From Verrucomicrobiia bacterium (lineage in GTDB: Bacteria > Verrucomicrobiota > Verrucomicrobiia > Limisphaerales > DSYF01): 64,000 bases of DNA. The stretch is from the NCBI GenBank assembly GCA_035765895.1, contig DASTWL010000047.1, positions 17,396 through 81,395 of the forward strand, read 5' to 3'. The notes under the pieces are model-generated. The model was not told where the DNA came from, made no database searches, and saw only the letters and a program-made list of their open reading frames with translations. This document shows positions 8,511-15,546 of the stretch, piece after piece. Both the position numbers and the translations under genes were made by a program. Numbering within the stretch: the first letter of the stretch is position 1; each line of letters begins with the position of its first letter.

Positions 8511-9150
8511 TGAGCAACTCGCAGCATCGGAGCTGAGTGTCGCGGGCACAGTAAAAGCGTTTAGGGAAGCTCGGTGCATTCGCGTCAATAAAATCGAGCA
8601 AACCTTCAGCGCCCAGCGAGACGTTTCCTATCGTTGTCCACATCCTGAAATCCGGCGTCGCTTGGATGTCATAGGTGCGGCCAACCGGGCCAGCCACGGT
8701 CAGAATTACGCGCCGGTCGAATGCCACTCGTATCCGAAGGTCGACCGCACTCGGCGTCGTGTAGACAACTTCCGCAGAGTAATCGCTTTCCGGCCCGACG
8801 GAGTTGATGGCGGTCGCCACAAAATAATAGGTCTGACCGGCTTGGAGGTTGGTGATGGTGGCGTTCTTTACCGCGCTGCTGACGGATACTCTGGCAGTGT
8901 AAACCCGCGTGGTGGTGCCGCAATAGACATTGTAACCTGCGAGACTTGCCTCGTTGTTGTTGGAATCCCGCGCCAGGTTCACATTCACCGTTGAGCCCCG
9001 AATTCCAGTCAAGGACGCTAACATCAGCAAGGCCATGAAGAGAGCGTGAAAGAGACTGGCTCCCGGCACACCAGCCAGCCACGTGATCGATGAATTGCAG
9101 CAACGCTCCAAGCCGGCCCGTCCATTGGTTTGTTCAATGTTGTTTCTCAT
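8392..9150 (-). CDS. Secreted fibronectin type III protein
   Basis: The start is taken as ATG 9150 (MRNNIEQTNG); a TTG two codons upstream is less likely. A long N-terminal region ends in a hydrophobic segment (SLFHALFMALLMLASLTGI) that acts as a signal or anchor. One Fn3 domain follows (LAGYNVYCGTTTRVYTARV, NLQAGQTYYFVATAINSVG). Next is the verrucomicrobial C-terminal module (TYDIQATPDFRMWTTIG ... FPKRFYCAR). After RFYCAR the family normally ends, but here about 49 extra Arg/Cys-rich residues run antisense to the LuxR gene. The original stop appears lost, giving a 119 bp convergent overlap. Confidence 0.7.
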   Translation of the reverse strand: MRNNIEQTNGRAGLERCCNSSITWLAGVPGASLFHALFMALLMLASLTGIRGSTVNVNLARDSNNNEASLAGYNVYCGTTTRVYTARVSVSSAVKNATITNLQAGQTYYFVATAINSVGPESDYSAEVVYTTPSAVDLRIRVAFDRRVILTVAGPVGRTYDIQATPDFRMWTTIGNVSLGAEGLLDFIDANAPSFPKRFYCARDTQLRCCELLIKCLPLSSPRAGRIARGRERRVSLGRPSASCGDTLRSWG

Positions 9151-9336
9151 GAACAACCATCACGGATTGGCGGAGTTCTCGCGACTAGGACATTCCTTAC
9201 AGCCACCAGAAAAACTCTTGGTTGCAACTCTGTAGTCCCGACCTGGAACGCAAGCAGGTGAAAGGAACGGGACAACAGCAATCCTGGCGTAAAAGTGTAT
9301 CGTGTCTGCTCCAAGCTGGAGTCTGTAACCCGGAGG

Positions 9337-9357
9337 TAGGGTAATACCCCATATCGC
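9337..9357 (+). promoter_or_regulatory. Recurrent palindromic motif, copy 3
   Basis: TAGGG-TAAT-ACCCC-ATATCGC, 88 bp before the CBM48 gene at 9445 and so before the whole 9445-11568 coupled run. The flank ATATCGC departs from the ATGGC of the other copies. Confidence 0.42.
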
Positions 9358-9444
9358 CCGGCAGGCGCACTGTTCATTATGATCACGTTCAGCGAGGCCA
9401 TTCTTCCGCGCCCGGAAGACAAGCGGCTCGGGACATTCACTCCT

Positions 9445-9834
9445 ATGAAACATAACAAAAAGAAGGACCTGACAAGCAGCGCCGCTTCTCAACAACCGGA
9501 ACCTGTCTGCTTTGAATTCACTCATCCGACCGCCCGCTCCGTTTGCATCGCCGGAACGTTTAACGACTGGCAGCCACAAGCCAAACCCATGCACCGCATA
9601 GAAGCGGGTCACTGGATGGAGAGCACGGCTTTGGCCGCCGGGACCTACGAATACTGCTTCGTGGTGGACGGTCAATGGATGCCTGACCCGCTGGCCAGCC
9701 AAACCGTGCCCAACCCTTTCGGTGGGATGAACTCGATCCTGAAAGTTCACAGTTCGCCGCAGGTCGCCCATCGTGCCGACGGAATGACTTTACCACTCAA
9801 AAATGCAAACAATCCACCAACACAAAAATCATGA
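9445..9834 (+). CDS. CBM48 / AMPK-type glycogen-binding protein
   Basis: 129 residues from ATG 9445. A single early-set carbohydrate-binding domain of the AMPK-beta/isoamylase type fills the middle: CFEFTHPTARSVCIAGTFND, WQP, then MESTALAAGTYEYCFVVDGQ, W and PDPLA ... NPFGGMNSIL. The paired Trp residues that stack on glucose chains are present (FNDWQP and DGQWMPDP). There is no signal peptide and no catalytic domain. Members of this family bind alpha-glucans or act as regulatory subunits. Its stop overlaps the next start (ATGA at 9831). A second ATG at 9379 is in frame, but the Lys-rich start at 9445 is preferred. Confidence 0.85.
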   Translation: MKHNKKKDLTSSAASQQPEPVCFEFTHPTARSVCIAGTFNDWQPQAKPMHRIEAGHWMESTALAAGTYEYCFVVDGQWMPDPLASQTVPNPFGGMNSILKVHSSPQVAHRADGMTLPLKNANNPPTQKS

Positions 9835-10136
9835 GCAAGGAAGCCCAAGCCATCAGTAACGACGCCAGCCAACTGGCCGAAAACGCACGCACCTTGGTGG
9901 CGGCAACCGCAGACGTGGCCGGAGAAAAGGTCAGCGAAGCCCGCAAGCGCCTCGCCACGGCACTGGAAAGTGGCAAGGAGATGTATGGCCGCGTGCGCGA
10001 CAAGACAGTCGCCGGCGCCAAGGTGGTGGATCAAACCGTCCGCGAAAATCCTTATCAAGCCATCGCCATCGGCGCCGCGGTCGGCGCACTGATTGGTTAT
10101 TTGGCCGCCCGCCGGTGCGCTTGCAACCGTGATTGA
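9831..10136 (+). CDS. DUF883 (ElaB/YqjD-like) membrane-anchored protein
   Basis: 101 residues. A long charged helix (residues 5-70, rich in Ala, Glu, Lys) leads to the conserved motif RENPYQAIAIGAAVGALIGY and one C-terminal membrane helix, the hallmark of ElaB/YqjD proteins. In E. coli YqjD binds ribosomes to the inner membrane in stationary phase. The Cys-containing tail (RRCACNRD) is unusual. It is coupled to CBM48 (4 bp overlap) and followed 6 bp later by the YqjE-like gene, the same order as yqjD-yqjE. Confidence 0.88.
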   Translation: MSKEAQAISNDASQLAENARTLVAATADVAGEKVSEARKRLATALESGKEMYGRVRDKTVAGAKVVDQTVRENPYQAIAIGAAVGALIGYLAARRCACNRD

Positions 10137-10142
10137 TTCCGT

Positions 10143-10532
10143 ATGGCAGGATCCATGATCAGTTACCGGCATCTGCCCGCAACCTTGAAGCGGACGGTGC
10201 GCCGGCTGTTGCGCATCGGGGAAAACCGGCTTGAACTATTGACGGTGGAAGTGCAGGAGGAGCGTATGCATCTCCTGCACACGTTCCTGCTGGCCTTGGG
10301 CATGGCGGTGTTCGGGCTGCTTGCCGCGCTGACGCTTAGTGCGGCCATCGTGATCATGTTCTGGGCTTACTCACCGGTGATCGTCCTCCTGATCTTGACC
10401 GGCCTCCACGCAGCCGCAGGAGCTTGGCTCGCCCGGCTACTCGCCGGACGACTGCGCGACTGGCAGATACTTCCCGCCACGCTGGATCAACTTCGAAAGG
10501 ACCGGGCATGTTTGGAAACCATTCTGGAATGA
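10143..10532 (+). CDS. YqjE-like / holin-superfamily membrane protein
   Basis: 129 residues with two membrane helices (LLALGMAVFGLLAALTLSAA and the following VIVLLILTGLHAAAGAWL) after an amphipathic region NRLELLTVEVQEERMHLL, which is typical of the Phage_holin_3_6/YqjE family. It follows DUF883 by 6 bp and overlaps the next gene by ATGA. The role is in the envelope, with the exact function unknown. Confidence 0.78.
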   Translation: MAGSMISYRHLPATLKRTVRRLLRIGENRLELLTVEVQEERMHLLHTFLLALGMAVFGLLAALTLSAAIVIMFWAYSPVIVLLILTGLHAAAGAWLARLLAGRLRDWQILPATLDQLRKDRACLETILE

Positions 10533-10834
10533 ATCCGCTGGCTGCGCGGAGGCAGTTATTGATCGCCGAAAGCGAACTCAACCGCGCCGGACTGGCCGAC
10601 GATATGACCACGCTGACGGTGGGTGTTCGCACGCTCATCGCGCGAGCCAAATCCTTCGGTTCGCTTGCCTCGGCAGCCGCTGTGCTCGTGGCGGGCGTCA
10701 CCGCCTTCCGCCGCGGCAAGTCCAGGAACGCCGAAGCAAAGCCATCATGGTTGCCGAAAATTCTCAAAGGCACAGGGCTGGTCTCAACCCTCTGGCAAGC
10801 GTTCCGCCGGCAAGGTGGCAATCAACCAGAATGA
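10529..10834 (+). CDS. Hypothetical protein, YqjK-position
   Basis: 101 residues from ATG 10529, overlapping the YqjE-like stop. The N-terminal half (RRQLLIAESELNRAGLADDM) is helical, followed by a short hydrophobic stretch (FGSLASAAAVLVAGVTAF) and a basic tail. Position and size match YqjK, the third member of the yqjD-yqjE-yqjK group, but sequence similarity is not evident by eye. Confidence 0.65.
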   Translation: MNPLAARRQLLIAESELNRAGLADDMTTLTVGVRTLIARAKSFGSLASAAAVLVAGVTAFRRGKSRNAEAKPSWLPKILKGTGLVSTLWQAFRRQGGNQPE

Positions 10835-10860
10835 TAGAAACACACCGGAAAGGCAGAGGT

Positions 10861-11568
10861 ATGCTACGAAGCTTGAAACAACTCTACGGAAACCAACTCG
10901 GCGCGTCCGATGGCGACATCGGCTTGGTGCAGGATTTTTATTTTGACGATCATAACTGGGCGATCCGTTATCTGGTCGTGGACACAGGTTCGTGGTTGCC
11001 GGGCCGACAGGTGTTGCTTGCGCCTCATGCCCTCGGCCGCCTTGATCAGTCGGAAAAAATCCTGCGCGTGAACCTGACCCGGAAACAGATTCAGGACTGC
11101 CCGGTGATTGAGTCCCGCCAGCCGGTGTCGCGCCAATACGAAGCGGAGTATTACCGATACTATGGCTGGCCCTACTACTGGCAGGGTGCCGGCTTGTGGG
11201 GCATGAGCGGCTTTCCCGTCTTGGAACTGCCTGTAAAGCCGCTCCCGAGCGAATCAGCCGCCGTATTTGGCCCGCAACTGGAAAGGCCCGAGTCGCATCT
11301 GCGGAGCACGCAGGCGATGAACGGTTACCACCTCCGGGCCGGCGAGGAAATCATCGGCCACGTGTGTGACTATATGATGGACGCGCAAAGCTGGGCCATT
11401 GGTCAACTCGTCATCCGGACCGGACATCGCCTGACCGGCAAGGAGGTGCTGGTTGAAGTGAAGAACATAAACCGCATCAGCTACGAAGAATCCACTGTTT
11501 TTGCCAGTCTGACCAAGGACGGCATTGAGCAAAGTCCTGCACGCTTGCTCACTCCAGTCGGCAATTGA
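10861..11568 (+). CDS. Double PRC-barrel protein 1
   Basis: 235 residues. An SD-like AGAGG precedes ATG 10861. Two PRC-barrel domains are seen: residues 1-95 (GLVQDFYFDDHNWAIRYLVV, GRQVLLAPHAL) and about 140-225 (EIIGHVCDYMMDAQSWAIGQ, GKEVLVEVKNI). They are joined by an aromatic linker (YYRYYGWPYYWQGAGLWGM). PRC barrels bind proteins or RNA and occur in photosynthetic reaction centre H subunits and ribosome maturation factor. There is no membrane segment. It closes the coupled run that starts with CBM48 and is a paralogue of the gene at 11938. Confidence 0.85.
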   Translation: MLRSLKQLYGNQLGASDGDIGLVQDFYFDDHNWAIRYLVVDTGSWLPGRQVLLAPHALGRLDQSEKILRVNLTRKQIQDCPVIESRQPVSRQYEAEYYRYYGWPYYWQGAGLWGMSGFPVLELPVKPLPSESAAVFGPQLERPESHLRSTQAMNGYHLRAGEEIIGHVCDYMMDAQSWAIGQLVIRTGHRLTGKEVLVEVKNINRISYEESTVFASLTKDGIEQSPARLLTPVGN

Positions 11569-11937
11569 GAATCGGTTGGCAAAGCTGGTGAAGTTGTGGA
11601 GACGTCTGCCAGCAATGGACGAGTTTTCAGCAGCCGTGCCTGGAAGACGTTCACATTATGTGGCCTCTATGATCTTACGGCGGGATTCAACTCATCAATA
11701 AGACTCCTATCGAATACATGCGGGGGCTTCTCTCCCGGTTCTAGCTGTCCAGGAAGCTGGCACAAGCCATGGATTCTCGGGGCTTCAAGGTGGGGTTTCA
11801 CCCCATGGCACAAGACGCCGCGTCAAGGCACATTCGGGTGTTGGCCCCGCGCGAAACACGGCAATCGCTTTCTCAAACGCCTTGTCCATGCGGCGCCGGC
11901 AATGAACAAGAAAGGCGTAGAACGCGAAGGAATTATT
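11569..11937 (+). other. Intergenic region, 369 bp, between PRC-barrel paralogues
   Basis: No gene is supported. It contains the palindromic motif at 11791-11811 and, just before 11938, a GAAGGA Shine-Dalgarno-like sequence. Confidence 0.6.
11791..11811 (+). promoter_or_regulatory. Recurrent palindromic motif, copy 4
   Basis: TGGGG-TTTC-ACCCC-ATGGCAC has a perfect 5-bp inverted repeat and lies 127 bp before the second PRC-barrel gene. Confidence 0.45.
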
Positions 11938-12786
11938 ATGTTAAGCAAAGCCAAAACACTGAGGGGTTATTCATTGCAAAATATCGACGGGGAAACCATC
12001 GGAAAGGTCAAGGAATTCCACTTCGACGACCGGTATTGGACCGTTCGCTATCTGGTCGCCAACACGGGCCCCCGGCTCACGGGCCGACAGGTGCTGATCT
12101 CCCCGCAAGCGCTGATCGCAGTGAATCATGATCATAAAAATATCGTCACCGATTTAACCAAAAAGCAGATCGAGAGCAGTCCTGTCGTGGCCACTGACAA
12201 GCCCGTCTCGCGACAGCGTGAGGAAGAGTTGCAATCTCACTATGGCTGGTGGCCCTACTGGAGTATGGGCCCATATGCCGGGCTCGGGCATCCCGTGCCT
12301 GACTCACTATCCGAGAGGGCCCAAGCAGGGACACGAGTGGAAGCGAAACCGACGGGCGATCCAACCCTGCGCAGCATGCAGCACGTTAGGGGGTATCGCA
12401 TTCAGGTCGCGGACGGCGAGATTGGCCACGTCGAGGATTTTCTCATCGATGACGCGACGTGGGCGATTCGCTACCTGCTGGTTGCCACGCGGAACTGGTG
12501 GCCCGGAAAGAAGGTCCTGGTTTCACCGCTATGGATCGAGCGCGTGAGTTGGAGCGAGTCGAAAGTTTTCGTAAATCTCTCCCTCGACGCCATCAGGCAG
12601 TCGCCCGAATACACGGAGGCAGCTCTCCTGACTCGGGATTACGAGACCAGACTCCATCGCCATTACGACCGCCACGGTTACTGGGTTGCAGAAATGGTGG
12701 TTGCGGAGCACACCCTTTGGCAACTCAAGGACGGAACCATCCAGTCGCAGGCTAATCGCGGCCCAGCGAAAGCGACCTTGTTATGA
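11938..12786 (+). CDS. Double PRC-barrel protein 2
   Basis: 282 residues from ATG 11938, preceded by GAAGGA. It repeats the architecture of its neighbour: PRC 1 (IGKVKEFHFDDRYWTVRYLV, GRQVLISPQALI), an aromatic linker (YGWWPYWSMGPYAGLGHP) and PRC 2 (GEIGHVEDFLIDDATWAIRY, GKKVLVSPLWI). A tail of about 55 residues (LTRDYETRLHRHYDRHGYW) is extra compared with paralogue 1. Both retain the DDxxWxIRYLV signature. The pair arose by duplication, and the second copy has its own motif-bearing upstream region. Confidence 0.85.
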   Translation: MLSKAKTLRGYSLQNIDGETIGKVKEFHFDDRYWTVRYLVANTGPRLTGRQVLISPQALIAVNHDHKNIVTDLTKKQIESSPVVATDKPVSRQREEELQSHYGWWPYWSMGPYAGLGHPVPDSLSERAQAGTRVEAKPTGDPTLRSMQHVRGYRIQVADGEIGHVEDFLIDDATWAIRYLLVATRNWWPGKKVLVSPLWIERVSWSESKVFVNLSLDAIRQSPEYTEAALLTRDYETRLHRHYDRHGYWVAEMVVAEHTLWQLKDGTIQSQANRGPAKATLL

Positions 12787-12899
12787 ACCATACCAAACTT
12801 GGATCAGGCTCTTGGCGGCGGAGCATGCGTTAGAGCTGGAATCTGTACGCGTCAAAGTCACTGCTTTCCGCCGGCACTTTCGGGAAACTTTTCAACCCG

Positions 12900-13895
12900 A
12901 TGCGAACATTGTTACAGAAAGCGAAACAGTCAAACTGCTGGCGCGCCGTCAAGCAGGCCCGAACGCGTTGGGCGGAAGTGGATGGCGACCAACGTGCCGC
13001 CGCCTTTGCCTATTACCTGCTGTTGTCGCTCCTGCCTTTGACCATTCTGCTCGTGACCGTGGGGTCGCTGTTCGTCGACCGCGAAGTAACGACACAAGCG
13101 ATCATTAAGTTGGTCAATTACTACATGCCGCTGACCAGCGAACAAGAGAGCGCTGCCGTGGCGGGTATCAGCGAATGGTTGCAAGCGCGCGGCAAGATCA
13201 GCCTCGCCGCACTGCCGCTGTTGGTCTGGGGCGCGCTGAAATTCCTGCGCACGCTGATTCGGACCACGAATCGCATCTGGCATTCGAAGACTTACAACTG
13301 GTGGCGCTTGCCGTTGCAAAGCGTCGGCTTGTTCGGCATCACAGCCAGCGCGGTGATGATCGGCGTCTTGCTGCCCGGGGTGGCGCAGCTGGTCCGGGAC
13401 TGGTTCACGGCTCCTCTCCAATTTCCCGAGTGGACGTTTACCCTGATGTTCAAGTTCGTCCCGTGGCTCGTGCTGTTCTATGGCTTGATCATGATCTACC
13501 GGCTGGCGCCCAGCAGGGCCACCCGGTTTTCCGAAGTCTGGCTCGGTTCGCTGGGTGCGACCGGATTGATCTGGCTTGCCGAAGGGCTATTCCTGGTTTA
13601 CGCGACACACTTTGCGCACCTAAACCTGCTCTACGGTGCACTCGGCGGCATCGTGGCATTCCTGCTCTGGCTGTATCTCTCAAGCTGCGTTGGCGTGTTC
13701 GGCATTTGCTTTCGTGCAGCGCGGGGGGAGGTTCGAGGGAGTTTACTGGCAGCGCCAGGACCAATGAGACCTTCTCAGGGCCGCCTTGAGGGACCGATCC
13801 ATCTCCAAGTTGCCGCCGATTTTTCAATGGCTGTCGGGCAACAGGTTTCCCCACATTCATCACTTAACGCCGCGGATTCCCAATTACACCCTTGA
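12900..13895 (+). CDS. YihY/BrkB-family membrane protein
   Basis: 331 residues with five or six membrane helices. Family signatures are present: DGDQRAAAFAYYLLLSLLPL, the SLFVDREVTTQA loop, WGALKFLRTLIRTTNRIW, RFSEVWLGSLGATGLIWL and YGALGGIVAFLLWLYLSSCV. BrkB/YihY proteins are inner-membrane proteins of uncertain transport function, once misannotated as ribonuclease BN. The last 65 residues, after RAARGE, are Pro/Ser/Gln-rich and unlike the family, so a late frameshift or lost stop is possible. Confidence 0.85.
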   Translation: MRTLLQKAKQSNCWRAVKQARTRWAEVDGDQRAAAFAYYLLLSLLPLTILLVTVGSLFVDREVTTQAIIKLVNYYMPLTSEQESAAVAGISEWLQARGKISLAALPLLVWGALKFLRTLIRTTNRIWHSKTYNWWRLPLQSVGLFGITASAVMIGVLLPGVAQLVRDWFTAPLQFPEWTFTLMFKFVPWLVLFYGLIMIYRLAPSRATRFSEVWLGSLGATGLIWLAEGLFLVYATHFAHLNLLYGALGGIVAFLLWLYLSSCVGVFGICFRAARGEVRGSLLAAPGPMRPSQGRLEGPIHLQVAADFSMAVGQQVSPHSSLNAADSQLHP

Positions 13896-14116
13896 CGGCG
13901 CCACCAAGGCGGAGCCTTTGTTTCAAAAGGTGCCGGCGATCACGCAGTTCGCTAGCCTGAAATCCTTCACCTCCCGCCTCTGGGATGAGAAGCCGCATCA
14001 TCTGGCTGGCCTCGGTCATCTTCGAAATCTTCAGCGGATGACACCCAATTGACCGGCCTCTTCCCTCACTAAATTGCGGGTGAAGCAGGGCCTCCAAAAC
14101 ACCACACCCGCCCTCC

Positions 14117-15358
14117 TCATTGCTTCACCAACCGGCGCACGACACCCTTGAGCGTCAGACCCTGGGCTAGAATGGAAAAGATGACCACGATGTAGGTCAC
14201 GGCCAGCACGATTTCTCGTTCGTTCCCGGCAGGGAGTGACAACGCCAACGCAACGGAAATGCCGCCGCGTAGTCCGCCCCACGTCATGATGGTGACGGCG
14301 CCGGGTGTGAAATCACGACAGCGACGGATGACGGTCAAGGGCAGGACCACACTCACCCAACGCGCCAGCAGAATGGCCGGAACGGCGATCAGTCCCGCGA
14401 GAAGCAAATCACGCGTGAAGGCCAGCACCAGAATTTCCAGGCCGATCAGCACGAAGAGTAATGCATTCAGGATTTCATCAATCAATTCCCAGAAAGCATC
14501 GAGATTTTTGCGCGTGATGTCACTCATGGCAAACTGCCGCCCGTGATTGCCGATGAACAATCCCGCGACCACGACGGCGATGGGGCCGCTGACGTGAATC
14601 GCGGCGGCTAACGCATAACCACCCATCACCAAGGCCAGGGTCAGCATCACCTCCACCCGATAATTATCCACACTTTTCAACAGGCGATAGGCAATCCACC
14701 CGATGAGGAAGCCGAAGATTGCTCCACCCACAGCCTCTTCGAGAAACAGCAGTCCGATGTGTCCCGCCGAAGCGTGCTGGCCGCTTACGGCGATTTCCCG
14801 AAGGACAATGAATGCCACCACGCCAATGCCGTCGTTGAACAGAGATTCCCCGGCGATCTGAACTTCCAGACTGCGCGGCACTTTAGCCTCTTTCAAAATC
14901 CCGATCACCGCGACCGGATCGGTTGGCGATATCAACGCGCCGAAGAGCAGGCACCAGACGTAGCTCAGTTTGAACCCGAGCCACCCCAACGCAAACCAAA
15001 CAAGCGTGCCGAACACGAACATCGAGATGAGCACGCCCACGATGGCAAGCGTGGCGATGACGCTTCGGTGTTCGGCCAGATCCGTTAGGTTAATATGCAG
15101 GGCACCCGCGAACAGGAGAAAACAAAGCATGCCCTGCATCAGCGTGTTGTCGAAATCAATTTGCCCGAGCAAATGCTCGGCTGCCTGATGGATTCGCGGC
15201 GCAAAATGTCCGGCACCAATCAATCCAAGCGAGACAAGGAGCGCAATCAGCATCACCCCAATCGTCGCCGGCAGCTTGAAGTAGCGGAAGTTCAGATAGC
15301 TGAAGATCGCCGTCAACGAGATGAGGATCGCGGTGATTTGAAACACGGTCACTGGCAT
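14117..15358 (-). CDS. CPA1 Na+/H+ antiporter (NhaP-like) 1
   Basis: 413 residues from ATG 15358 (MPVTVFQITAILISL), with about 12 membrane helices. It exchanges cytoplasmic Na+ (or K+) for H+ across the inner membrane. The core CPA1 motifs are intact: SPTDPVAV in the unwound helix, GESLFNDGIGVVAF with the paired Asn-Asp ion site, and WGGLRGGISVALAL with the conserved Arg. There is almost no C-terminal cytosolic domain, so no RCK or CBS regulation. A longer frame upstream (to 15463) is Arg-rich and unlikely. Confidence 0.88.
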   Translation of the reverse strand: MPVTVFQITAILISLTAIFSYLNFRYFKLPATIGVMLIALLVSLGLIGAGHFAPRIHQAAEHLLGQIDFDNTLMQGMLCFLLFAGALHINLTDLAEHRSVIATLAIVGVLISMFVFGTLVWFALGWLGFKLSYVWCLLFGALISPTDPVAVIGILKEAKVPRSLEVQIAGESLFNDGIGVVAFIVLREIAVSGQHASAGHIGLLFLEEAVGGAIFGFLIGWIAYRLLKSVDNYRVEVMLTLALVMGGYALAAAIHVSGPIAVVVAGLFIGNHGRQFAMSDITRKNLDAFWELIDEILNALLFVLIGLEILVLAFTRDLLLAGLIAVPAILLARWVSVVLPLTVIRRCRDFTPGAVTIMTWGGLRGGISVALALSLPAGNEREIVLAVTYIVVIFSILAQGLTLKGVVRRLVKQ

Positions 15359-15446
15359 AAGCCTAGAGCCGTCTCTGCGAAAAGGAAAGCAACGCAGACC
15401 CGGCTTTCGCCCCCGGAAGCTTAACTCCACGAACCTGAACCGCACG

Positions 15447-15469
15447 CGGGGTGAACGCCCCATGGCAAA
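15447..15469 (+). promoter_or_regulatory. Recurrent palindromic motif, copy 5
   Basis: CGGGG-TGAAC-GCCCC-ATGGCAAAC has a perfect 4-bp GGGG/CCCC repeat. Its orientation points toward the truncated MobF gene, where the original target gene may have been replaced. It also lies 89 bp upstream of the divergent antiporter. Confidence 0.4.
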
Positions 15470-15546
15470 CGGTTATCATCGTGACAAGAACACGAAGACA
15501 TGCCTGCGCATTGACCACGGGTTTGTCGTCCACCGTGTCATAGACC

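Noticed and set aside
13896..14116. Terminator-like AAGGC-GGA-GCCTT after BrkB gene
   Set aside because: Only a 5-bp stem with a mixed T-tract; too weak to annotate.
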